A program made the position numbers and the translations under genes. DNA of 64,000 nt. Origin: UBA6107 sp964459385 (GTDB taxonomy: Bacteria > Chloroflexota > Anaerolineae > Anaerolineales > Anaerolineaceae). How positions within the stretch are numbered: position 1 is the first letter of the stretch; each line of letters starts with the position of its first letter. Positions 45,329-52,714 of this stretch are shown here, piece by piece. The notes beneath the pieces were generated by a model. The model searched no databases and was not told where the DNA came from. It was given only the letters and a program-made list of their open reading frames with translations. The stretch spans positions 1-64,000 of the forward strand of contig CAYWLG010000012.1 of the NCBI GenBank assembly GCA_964459385.1. Reading direction: 5' to 3'.

Positions 45329-46204
45329 CTACACCCACTGCACGCTTTTCAGATTTCTTTTTATGCCCCGTTGATACTGGTACTTCGGTATGCCAATAAT
45401 GACCGATGAGACCACTTCATGGCTGGTCGGAATGTTAAAAAGGGCTTTAAGTTCCGGCTTTTTGTTGATTGCCGGGGGAATAAGATCCATGATCGACCCA
45501 CCCAACCCCATCACGTGTGCCGCCAGCATGCAGTAGGTAGCTGCGATGAAAATATCAGCACTGATATCTTCGCCATCCTTATCGGCGTGGAACAAGATCA
45601 TGGCCGGGGCGTTTCTCGTGATCGTGTCTTCCGTGCCGGCCTTGAGTCCGGGCAAACGAACGCGCAGCAAGGGCATTAAGTGCGTTTGCATCAATTTGAA
45701 TCTCTGCTTCCCCACTTCATTTTTAATAAATACCCTGGCGATTGGATTTTTATACGCCGTAAAAAGCGAATCATATAGATCAACCATATAGGGAAGGGCT
45801 TGCTGCATTACCTGCCGACTCTGCACCACTACGATCTCTGTTTTCACCGGGGGGAACCCGACCGGTGCGAGAGAAATGGCTTCAACGATCTTTTGTAGTT
45901 TTTCGGCAGTAACAGGGGTGTCTTTAAAATTGCGCACTGCCCTGCGTGTGGCAATCATCTGGTAAAAGGCGTTCTCATCGGCACAAAACCCTTTAATTTC
46001 GAAGAAATCTTTGTCATAAGACAAACCCTCCACCTGAACAGCGGTGTTTGGACAAATGCTCATACATTGGCCACATTTAAAACAAAGAGGGAGTCGATCT
46101 GATATAACAGTCATCCCCTGCTCTGATTTGCTGATTATCCTGTTTGGGCACACCGCCTCGCATAATCCACATGCCGAACAAAACTGTGCTGAAAAAGTGA
46201 TCAT
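45329..46204 (-). CDS. Ferredoxin-nitroreductase fusion protein
   Basis: A 291-residue flavoprotein. Residues 1-60 hold two 4Fe-4S motifs, CSACGLCEAVCP and CFKCGQCMSICP. Residues about 80-285 are a nitroreductase domain with IATRRAVRNFKDTPV (FMN phosphate contact) and the C-terminal VVSSVIIGIPKYQ. Expected to move electrons from iron-sulfur centres to FMN for reduction of an unknown substrate, in an anaerobe. It overlaps the TetR gene (ATGA) and is probably controlled by it. Confidence 0.9.
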   Translation of the reverse strand: MITFSAQFCSACGLCEAVCPNRIISKSEQGMTVISDRLPLCFKCGQCMSICPNTAVQVEGLSYDKDFFEIKGFCADENAFYQMIATRRAVRNFKDTPVTAEKLQKIVEAISLAPVGFPPVKTEIVVVQSRQVMQQALPYMVDLYDSLFTAYKNPIARVFIKNEVGKQRFKLMQTHLMPLLRVRLPGLKAGTEDTITRNAPAMILFHADKDGEDISADIFIAATYCMLAAHVMGLGGSIMDLIPPAINKKPELKALFNIPTSHEVVSSVIIGIPKYQYQRGIKRNLKSVQWV

Positions 46205-46818
46205 TCCATTCCTCTTTTCTGCGCCTTGTTCTCATCTGCGTTCTTTTTCTGCAGTTGCCTGTGCTGGTAGATCGTGTAACCGACAATGTCTTCGCCGGCA
46301 TCTTTCAGCAATTGCCGGGTATATTCTTCCGATCTATCCTGCATATTTCCTGAGCAGATCATCGTTGCCAAGCCATGTGTAAATAAACGAATCTTCTCAA
46401 GCACCCTCTTTTTCTCATCGGCATCGAGCTCGTCCAGCATGTGATCTTGACCCGCCTCTTTGAGATTGCGATCAAAAAATTCCTTCACCAAATAGGCGTA
46501 ATCGTTGTTGTTAATGAATAAAGACCGGTAAAGCAGTTTGTTGTCTCTGGCAAAGTCCAATAGCCCCAGACCGATATTCAAGAATCGACTGCTCGAATAC
46601 GCTTTTTCTGTGTACTGTTCCAGCCAGGCGAAGGCTTTCTGCATCACTTGGGCTTTTACTTCCTCCAGGCTGGCGAAGTTTGAATAGATGGGAGCGATAG
46701 AACTACCCAAACTGTGTGCAATTGTGCGGATGGTAAGCGCTTCAACGCCAGCTTCTACGCTCAGGCGATAGGCGACCTCGACAATTTGTTCTTTCGTGAA
46801 AGATACGGATGGAGGCAT
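46201..46818 (-). CDS. TetR family transcriptional regulator
   Basis: A 205-residue regulator with the N-terminal helix-turn-helix (FTKEQIVEVAYRLSVEAGV, LTIRTIAHSLGSSIAPIYSNF) and a TetR-type C-terminal ligand domain (residues 70-205). The gene shares 4 nt with the nitroreductase gene, and a palindrome overlaps its own promoter. Likely an autorepressor of the two-gene operon; the ligand is unknown. Confidence 0.9.
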   Translation of the reverse strand: MPPSVSFTKEQIVEVAYRLSVEAGVEALTIRTIAHSLGSSIAPIYSNFASLEEVKAQVMQKAFAWLEQYTEKAYSSSRFLNIGLGLLDFARDNKLLYRSLFINNNDYAYLVKEFFDRNLKEAGQDHMLDELDADEKKRVLEKIRLFTHGLATMICSGNMQDRSEEYTRQLLKDAGEDIVGYTIYQHRQLQKKNADENKAQKRGME

Positions 46819-46842
46819 AAATTTCCCTTGAGTAAATCGTTT

Positions 46843-46878
46843 TAATATATCAATAGATATATATCATTTGATATATTA
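46843..46878. promoter_or_regulatory. TetR operator
   Basis: A perfect inverted repeat, TAATATATCAA and TTGATATATTA (11 nt arms, 14 nt centre), 25 nt upstream of the TetR start. It overlaps the -10 element of the minus-strand promoter. Confidence 0.7.
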
Positions 46879-46902
46879 TAAAGAAATTCCGGCAGAAGTC
46901 AA
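46875..46902 (-). promoter_or_regulatory. Promoter of the tetR-nitroreductase operon
   Basis: On the minus strand TTGACT (46897-46902), 16 nt, TATAAT (46875-46880). The -10 lies inside the operator arm. Confidence 0.7.
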
Positions 46903-46944
46903 TCGGGGAGGTATCTTTGAGCAGGAATGTCCGTTTTGCCTGCA

Positions 46945-46973
46945 TTGACCATTCCTGTTGGATAGGGTAAAAT
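46945..46973 (+). promoter_or_regulatory. Promoter of rplI
   Basis: TTGACC (46945-46950), 17 nt, TAAAAT (46968-46973), 59 nt upstream of the ATG at 47033. Confidence 0.7.
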
Positions 46974-47032
46974 CTCTGCGTCTTGTGTTGTACCCTTCAC
47001 AAGGCGCAAATTCTTTTCGAAAGGGCTTGAAA

Positions 47033-47623
47033 ATGAAAGTATTGTTGATCAAAGATGTTTACAAGCTGGGTCACACCGGCGACGTGAAGAAAGTTGCCGA
47101 TGGCTATGGCCGCAACTTCCTCCTTCCGCAGGGACTGGCCGTTTTGGCCACCCCGGGCGCGCTCAAAGCAGTTGAGAAAATTCGCGCCAAAGCAGCCATC
47201 ACCCGCGCTGCCCTCAACCAGGAAATGGGCGGTTTGGCTGAACAGTTGGAAGGCCTCGAATTGGTCTTCACCAGCAAAGCTGGCGAAACCGGCAAACTGT
47301 ATGGTTCCATTACCGGCCAGATGATCGTGGACGCCATCAACACCAAGTTGGGCATCCAGATCGATCGCCATCAGATCGAAGTCGAACCCGTCCGCAATTT
47401 GGGCGAGCACACCGCTCACGTTCGCCTGACCATTGACCTCACCCCGAAGGTGAAAGTGATGGTTTATCGCGAAGGTGAAGCCATCGCCGCCAAAGAACCC
47501 GTCAAAGCCGCTCCTGTGGCCGAAGCCGTTGTTGAGGCCCCTGTGGTTGAAACTCCAGTTGAAGCAGTTGCAGAAGAAGTGAGCGAGACGGCAGCGGAAG
47601 AAACCGAAGAAAAAGCTGAGTAG
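47033..47623 (+). CDS. rplI: 50S ribosomal protein L9
   Basis: A 196-residue protein. Residues 1-148 are canonical L9: MKVLLIKDVYKLGHTGDVK, GYGRNFLLPQGLAV, the connecting helix and the C-terminal rRNA-binding domain. The remaining 48 residues are an added acidic Ala/Val/Glu/Pro tail, absent from typical 148-residue L9. The ATG at 47033 is the family start; the upstream reading includes the promoter. Monocistronic by its promoter and terminator. Confidence 0.96.
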   Translation: MKVLLIKDVYKLGHTGDVKKVADGYGRNFLLPQGLAVLATPGALKAVEKIRAKAAITRAALNQEMGGLAEQLEGLELVFTSKAGETGKLYGSITGQMIVDAINTKLGIQIDRHQIEVEPVRNLGEHTAHVRLTIDLTPKVKVMVYREGEAIAAKEPVKAAPVAEAVVEAPVVETPVEAVAEEVSETAAEETEEKAE

Positions 47624-47641
47624 TCTTTTTCAAATTTGAAT

Positions 47642-47684
47642 AAAACCGGCCAAAACAGCCTGGGGGCTGGCTGGCCGGTTTTTT
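47642..47684 (+). terminator. Intrinsic terminator after rplI
   Basis: AAAACCGGCCA pairs with TGGCCGGTTTT around a smaller CAGCC/GGCTG stem; a TTTTTT run follows. Confidence 0.88.
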
Positions 47685-47688
47685 GGTA

Positions 47689-47694
47689 TAAAAT
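47689..47694 (+). promoter_or_regulatory. -10 element implying a leaderless transcript
   Basis: TAAAAT (in TATAAAAT) ends 7 nt before the first of two tandem ATG codons at 47702/47705, directly after the rplI terminator. No Shine-Dalgarno lies between. Confidence 0.5.
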
Positions 47695-47701
47695 AAAGAC
47701 C

Positions 47702-49207
47702 ATGATGGAACAAACAATCGGTACGGCTTTACGTTTGCGACGCGAAGAGAAAAAGCTCACCCTTGAGCAGGTCTCTCAAGAAACTCGCATTCGCATCAAC
47801 TACCTGCAAGCCATTGAAAACGATCAACTCACTGCCCTGCCCTCTTTGGCGCAGGCGCGCGGTTTCATCCGGCTGTATGCCAATTTTCTGGGCCTTGACC
47901 CCTATGCCCTGCTGGAGCCGCCGCAGGAACCCCAATCGGAACCGGAAGCAAAAAGCGAACCCGCCCCGGCAAAACCCGAAAAGCCGATCGAGGTCCACCT
48001 CAAAGAGAAGCTCAATGAAGCTGTAAAAGACAGCGGGGAGCGCCTCAGCGATGGTCTGGATGAAGTGAAGGGTCGTGTGAGACGGCAGGTGCAAAAGCTC
48101 ACCGATAAAATTCCCTACCAGGTGGTTAAAAAAGAGGATCTGGCAGAGGGCAAAGTTTCCCAAACAAAACCCCTCAAAGAAAAAGTTGAGGCTGCGCCGG
48201 CAAAATCTGGCGGCACCTATTTGGCCATGTACAGGTCCATCGGTGCCGACCTGCGCAAACAGCGTGAAGCACTAGGCCTGTCTTTGCAGGATGTGGAACG
48301 CCAGACCAAAATTCGTGAGGTCTACCTTTACACAATTGAGGAAGGCAATTTGGATGATCTGCCCTCCACAGTACAGGGACGCGGCATGGTAGGCAATTAT
48401 GCTGCGTTTATGAACCTCAACCCCGAAAGCTATCTTTCCCGCTTCGCCGAAGCCTTGCAGCAGCGCCGCCTGGAAAGTCTGCCCGAAGCCAAAGCCGGCA
48501 TCCCCTTGCCTGCTGCCGAGCCCAAACAACCGATCACCGGCTGGAAGCGACTGCTCTCCCCGGATATGATCTTCACAGTCAGCCTGTTTTTGGTCTTTTT
48601 TGTGATGATCATTTGGGGCTCCTTCCAACTGATGAACCTGGGCAGCACCAACGCCGCCCAAGAGACGGCCATCCCGATCTCGGATATATTACTGGCCAGT
48701 GGCACCCCCAGCGGTGACGAGGTAACCGTCATCGCCGCCACCGCCCCGGGCGAAGGAATTGGTGTGGTAGCCTTTACCCCCGACATTAACTTGCAAAGTA
48801 CCCTTTCCGCCCCGACTGACGGGGCCATTCAGGTGGTCATCTCAGTGCGCCGTCGCGCTTACATGCAGGTGCTTGTAGATGGCAAAGAACAATTTCTGGG
48901 TCGGGCAGTGCCCGGCAACGTTTACTCATACAGTGGCAACACCCGCATTACCCTCATTTCTGGCGACGCTTCTGCTTTGCAGGTTTACTACAATCAGAGT
49001 GATTTGGGCGTTTTAGGCAATTTTGGCCAGGTGGTGAACATGGAATTCACGGCCAATGGCGTCAACGACCTCACCTCCAACTACACACCCACCCCCACCG
49101 TCACCATGCAAGCCACCCTGACGCCGCAGCCCAGCGCCACTCCCACCCTGACGCCCGAAATGCCCACCCCAACCATTTCTCCTTTCGCTCCCACTACCCA
49201 ACCATGA
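47702..49207 (+). CDS. RodZ-like protein with two helix-turn-helix domains
   Basis: A 501-residue membrane protein. Residues 1-70 (IGTALRLRREEKKLTLEQVS) and 176-245 (IGADLRKQREALGLSLQDVE) are two separate RodZ-type Cro/C1 helix-turn-helix domains joined by an acidic linker. A single membrane segment follows near 285-305, then the DUF4115 beta domain (LVDGKEQFLGRAVPG) and a Thr/Pro-rich tail. RodZ normally has one HTH and organises MreB-linked cell shape. It overlaps rimO by 4 nt. Confidence 0.85.
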   Translation: MMEQTIGTALRLRREEKKLTLEQVSQETRIRINYLQAIENDQLTALPSLAQARGFIRLYANFLGLDPYALLEPPQEPQSEPEAKSEPAPAKPEKPIEVHLKEKLNEAVKDSGERLSDGLDEVKGRVRRQVQKLTDKIPYQVVKKEDLAEGKVSQTKPLKEKVEAAPAKSGGTYLAMYRSIGADLRKQREALGLSLQDVERQTKIREVYLYTIEEGNLDDLPSTVQGRGMVGNYAAFMNLNPESYLSRFAEALQQRRLESLPEAKAGIPLPAAEPKQPITGWKRLLSPDMIFTVSLFLVFFVMIIWGSFQLMNLGSTNAAQETAIPISDILLASGTPSGDEVTVIAATAPGEGIGVVAFTPDINLQSTLSAPTDGAIQVVISVRRRAYMQVLVDGKEQFLGRAVPGNVYSYSGNTRITLISGDASALQVYYNQSDLGVLGNFGQVVNMEFTANGVNDLTSNYTPTPTVTMQATLTPQPSATPTLTPEMPTPTISPFAPTTQP

Positions 49208-50532
49208 AAGAAAAAACCTTTTATCTGGTCTCTTTAGGCTGTGCCAAAAACACCGTCGATTCAGAATCGATGGGCGCTTTGTTAACCGAATCGGGCTACC
49301 GGCCGGTTGACCGAGCCTCGCAGGCCGAGGTAATGATCGTCAACACCTGCGGATTCATCTCTGCTGCCCGTCAGGAATCTTACGATACGCTGCAGGAGCT
49401 GGCTGCCAAGAAACGTCCCGGCCAATTGCTGATCGCGGCCGGCTGTCTCACCGAACGCAGCCGCCAGTTGCTCACCGAGCAGGTTGCCGGCGTGGACGGG
49501 TTCATCGGCACACGACGCTGGATGGACATTTTGGACCTGCTCAGTGAAATCCGCCAATCCCCGCAGCAGCCGCGCTACCACCTGCCGGATGCACCTTCGA
49601 TCGGCAGCGACGAAAAAGGTACCACCCGGGTGGCCGTGCAGGGAGGCAGCGCTTATCTAAAGATCGCCGATGGCTGCCGCCGCCCCTGCGCTTTTTGCTC
49701 CATCCCATTGATCAAAGGCACGCTGGTCAGTCGCCCAATGGAACTGGTGATGCGCGATGCCGTACAGTTGCAAAGCTGGGGCATCAAAGAGATCAACCTG
49801 ATCGCACAAGACACCACCGACTACGGGCACGACCTGGGCATGAAAGATGGCTTGGCTACCCTGCTCGAAACCATGCTGCCCAAGATCCCGCAAATCCCCT
49901 GGGTGCGGCTGCTTTATGCCTACCCCGGCTACGTGACCGACCACCTGATCGAGGTCATGGCCAGCCAGCCACAGATGACCCACTATCTGGATATTCCTTT
50001 GCAGCACGCCGACCCGGAACTATTAAAAAGCATGAAACGCCCCTCTGATGTGGACTGGGTGCTGAAAACGGTCGCCAAGATGCGCACTGCCATGCCCGAT
50101 CTTGCCCTGCGTACCACTTTTATTGTGGGTTATCCCGGCGAAACAGAAGAGAAGTTCCAGACCCTGCTCGACTTCCTGGATGTCATCCAGTTCGATCACG
50201 TGGGCGCTTTCACCTTTTCGTTCGAGCCCGGCACCTCCAGCGAACCGCTGGGCGACCCGGTGCCAGAAGAGGTGAAACAGGAACGTCTGGCGCGCTTAAT
50301 GAAGCATCAAGAGAAGATCTCGCTCAACCATAACCAAAAGTTGATCGGGCAGCATCTGGATGTATTGATCGAAGGTCAGGGAGATGGCATTTCTGTCGGA
50401 CGCTCTTTCAGAGATGCCCCCGAAATTGATGGGCTGGTGCTCATCGAAGATGAGCTTGAAGAAGGCGAATTTGCCACGGTACAGATCACCGGAGCCATGA
50501 CCCACGATCTTTCTGGCAAGAAGGCAAAATAA
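49204..50532 (+). CDS. rimO: Ribosomal protein S12 methylthiotransferase RimO
   Basis: A 442-residue radical-SAM enzyme that methylthiolates Asp89 of S12. Order: N-terminal methylthiotransferase domain (VSLGCAKNTVDSE, VNTCGFI, AAGCL, three cysteines for the auxiliary cluster), radical SAM CRRPCAFCSIP near residue 158, and a C-terminal TRAM domain. The VGRSFRDAPEIDG segment distinguishes RimO from MiaB. Starts in ATGA overlap with the RodZ-like gene, a pairing seen in other bacteria. Confidence 0.95.
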   Translation: MKEKTFYLVSLGCAKNTVDSESMGALLTESGYRPVDRASQAEVMIVNTCGFISAARQESYDTLQELAAKKRPGQLLIAAGCLTERSRQLLTEQVAGVDGFIGTRRWMDILDLLSEIRQSPQQPRYHLPDAPSIGSDEKGTTRVAVQGGSAYLKIADGCRRPCAFCSIPLIKGTLVSRPMELVMRDAVQLQSWGIKEINLIAQDTTDYGHDLGMKDGLATLLETMLPKIPQIPWVRLLYAYPGYVTDHLIEVMASQPQMTHYLDIPLQHADPELLKSMKRPSDVDWVLKTVAKMRTAMPDLALRTTFIVGYPGETEEKFQTLLDFLDVIQFDHVGAFTFSFEPGTSSEPLGDPVPEEVKQERLARLMKHQEKISLNHNQKLIGQHLDVLIEGQGDGISVGRSFRDAPEIDGLVLIEDELEEGEFATVQITGAMTHDLSGKKAK

Positions 50533-50544
50533 TTCAAATAAGCA

Positions 50545-50580
50545 AACCGCCTGAGATGACTTTCAGGCGGTTGATCTTTT
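50545..50580. terminator. Bidirectional terminator between rimO and the TPR-like gene
   Basis: AACCGCCTGA (50545-50554) pairs with TCAGGCGGTT (50563-50572), followed by GATCTTTTTT on plus. The convergent gene ends at 50581. Confidence 0.82.
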
Positions 50581-51735
50581 TTAGGGGGTTGGGGTTTCTT
50601 CTGAGGGTGGGGTTGGCGTGGGGGGCGGATTGGCGCATTTATCGCGTGCGTCAGGCAAAATATCGATTACGCGCTGCAGGGTCATAATGCCCTGGCTGGC
50701 TTCATACTGGGTGACCGCGCCGCACCAATCATAAGTGGATTGCAAGAAGTCGCCATATCCTGCCAAAGATCGGGCGTAATACTCGCGCACGGTGATGCCG
50801 TTGAAGTCGATCATGTTCGGCACCATGTTATAAAGGGTGGCGAAGCCATCCACGGAGCGGCTCCACACCACCTCGTAACTGGCGGCCGAACTTAAGAACA
50901 TGCGCGCCCAGGTGCGGTAAGATTCTGCATCCGCATCCAGCGGGGCAATCTTTTCAGCCACTGAAAAGTCGTAGAGGCCTTTTTCCATGTAGCCGTTGCT
51001 GATATCCAAAATGCCCACATTGCGCAGGGCAATATAGTACAGGCCATCTGCCTTAACCGCTTCATAGGTGGGGTCCAGATCACGCAGCGAATTGATCGAT
51101 GTGTACAAGCCGCGCCAATCTTGTGAAGCAAACTGCCCTTCAGCCGTTTGCAGAATGGCTGCCGCGCCGCGTGTGTCTTTGGTTGGCTCTACCGTGGCAA
51201 TCGTCACCGGGTTCGTCACCGAGGTGTTGCCGCCCTGAGCCATCTGCACCATCACCTCGGCCAATTTATCGGCAGCGCCGGGATAAGTGGGGTAGATCTG
51301 GATGACATACTCCAAACGGCGTTTCGCCATCGTCAGATTGTTGTCTTTGACATCCTGCAAGCTCAACTCATACTGGGTGGTGGCTGCGATCTGAATCTGG
51401 GTAAGTTCTGCCGTCTTACGGGCCGAAATTGCCATTAAGTAACCCGTGCCGGCACCAATCGCAGCGATCACCAGCATGAGCAAAATGCCAAGCCACACCC
51501 AGCCGGCCCGTTTGACCTTTTTTGGGGGTTCAACTGAGCCGCCCGATTCCTCTGCGGTGGTAGCCGTGGCTGTTTCTTTCGCAGCAGCGGGTTTCTTGAC
51601 TGCCTTACTCGCTTTTTGAGCGGTCTTTACTGGAACTGTTGCGTCAGAAACGGAATTCTCAGAAGAGGGTTTTAACTCTTCGGATGGTTGTTTACTTTTC
51701 ATTGGAAGTGTCTCGTCAATTTTCTTTTTCGGCAT
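50581..51735 (-). CDS. Single-span membrane protein with TPR-like region, function unknown
   Basis: A 384-residue protein: Lys/Ala/Glu-rich cytosolic N-terminus (residues 1-75), one membrane segment (about 78-103), then an extracytoplasmic helical region with TPR-like repeats (LTMAKRRLEYVIQIYPTYPGA, LYDFSVAEKIAPLDADA) and a Pro/Thr tail. The ATG at 51735 is 7 nt from a TATAAT, so the upstream reading is excluded if that is the promoter. Function unknown. Confidence 0.72.
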   Translation of the reverse strand: MPKKKIDETLPMKSKQPSEELKPSSENSVSDATVPVKTAQKASKAVKKPAAAKETATATTAEESGGSVEPPKKVKRAGWVWLGILLMLVIAAIGAGTGYLMAISARKTAELTQIQIAATTQYELSLQDVKDNNLTMAKRRLEYVIQIYPTYPGAADKLAEVMVQMAQGGNTSVTNPVTIATVEPTKDTRGAAAILQTAEGQFASQDWRGLYTSINSLRDLDPTYEAVKADGLYYIALRNVGILDISNGYMEKGLYDFSVAEKIAPLDADAESYRTWARMFLSSAASYEVVWSRSVDGFATLYNMVPNMIDFNGITVREYYARSLAGYGDFLQSTYDWCGAVTQYEASQGIMTLQRVIDILPDARDKCANPPPTPTPPSEETPTP

Positions 51736-51742
51736 AGCGGTA

Positions 51743-51748
51743 ATTATA
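51743..51748 (-). promoter_or_regulatory. -10 element implying a leaderless transcript
   Basis: On the minus strand TATAAT ends 7 nt before the ATG at 51735. No Shine-Dalgarno between. The -35 position is weak. Confidence 0.5.
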
Positions 51749-51831
51749 CCGTAAATGAATTCGCTTTCAGTTATCGCCCATTGCATTTAAAATGGAGAAA
51801 TCACTCATTTTGTTTCCCCGAGAGGACGTTC

Positions 51832-52566
51832 ATGGATAATTTCTTCGGTAAAGATTTTTCCGGCCCCCCATTCCAGTTATTTTCGTTTCAGCATCTGGTC
51901 GCAATTGCAGCTTTGTTGCTCCTGATCGCCTACTTTTTCTGGCTGCGCAAGCATCCCAGCCAGAAGGCACAGAAAATCGTCCGCTGGGTGATGGCGATCA
52001 CCCTGCTGGTGAACGAATTCGGCTGGCACCTGTGGAACTACGTCAACGGCACATGGAACGTGCAAACCATGCTGCCGCTGCATCTTTGCAGTGTATTTGT
52101 CTTCTTGAGCGCCCTCATGCTGATGACGAAGAGTTATGCGATCTTCGAGTTCGCCTTCTTTCTGGGCATTGCCGGAGCCATGCAGGCCTTTCTCACCCCC
52201 GACCTGGGCATGTATAGTTTTCCGCACTTCCGCTATTTTCAGGTCTTCGTTTCTCACGGGTTGATCATTGCCTCAGCCTTGTATATGCTCATCGTCGAAC
52301 ACCAACGCCCCACCTGGAAATCTCTGTTGAAAGTGGTCATTGTGGGCAATCTCTATTTTGTGGTGCTTTTCTTCATCAACCAGGCACTGGGCAGCAATTA
52401 TATGTTTACTGCGCACAAACCCGAAACCGCCAGTCTGTTGGACATGTTAGGCCCCTGGCCCTGGTATTTGCTGGCCGAAGAGGCCATTGCCGCGGTCGTT
52501 TTCACCCTCTTCTATCTGCCCTTTGCGATCAGCGATGGGATCAAAAAGAAGCGCTTGAAAGCTTGA
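51832..52566 (+). CDS. TIGR02206/YwaF-like integral membrane protein
   Basis: A 244-residue protein with six to seven membrane segments and characteristic residues of the family: FSFQHLVAIA, WNVQTMLPLHLCS, FPHFRYFQVFVSHG and GSNYMFTAHKPE. No function is known. The ATG at 51832 follows GAGAGGA. Divergent from the TPR-like gene; probably not part of the nusA operon because of the promoter at 52581. Confidence 0.85.
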   Translation: MDNFFGKDFSGPPFQLFSFQHLVAIAALLLLIAYFFWLRKHPSQKAQKIVRWVMAITLLVNEFGWHLWNYVNGTWNVQTMLPLHLCSVFVFLSALMLMTKSYAIFEFAFFLGIAGAMQAFLTPDLGMYSFPHFRYFQVFVSHGLIIASALYMLIVEHQRPTWKSLLKVVIVGNLYFVVLFFINQALGSNYMFTAHKPETASLLDMLGPWPWYLLAEEAIAAVVFTLFYLPFAISDGIKKKRLKA

Positions 52567-52580
52567 GAGGATTCTGTCTC

Positions 52581-52609
52581 TTGCACTCTTTATGAACGTA
52601 TGATAGAAT
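52581..52609 (+). promoter_or_regulatory. Promoter of the nusA-infB operon
   Basis: TTGCAC (52581-52586), 17 nt, TAGAAT (52604-52609), giving a leader of about 100 nt to the nusA ATG. Confidence 0.65.
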
Positions 52610-52644
52610 ATTTAAGGTACGTGAAATCGCAATTGTCGTCAACG

Positions 52645-52670
52645 AAAAGTGGGCAACCCCCACTTTTCTT
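52645..52670 (+). terminator. Leader hairpin (attenuator-like) upstream of nusA
   Basis: AAAAGTGGG (52645-52653) pairs with CCCACTTTT (52659-52667) around CAACC, followed by CTTATTA. The U-tract is within the stem arm. Similar GTGGG/CCCAC leader hairpins precede rimP-nusA operons in other bacteria (rimP leader). Confidence 0.6.
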
Positions 52671-52714
52671 ATTATGTAACCTGTAAGAATCGAATCAGGT
52701 GGAGATTAAGAAAG

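Noticed and set aside
52649..52714. N-terminal extension of nusA
   Set aside because: The extension would be translated from the leader hairpin and has no homology; the ATG at 52715 has AGGTGGAG and begins the conserved NusA N-terminus.
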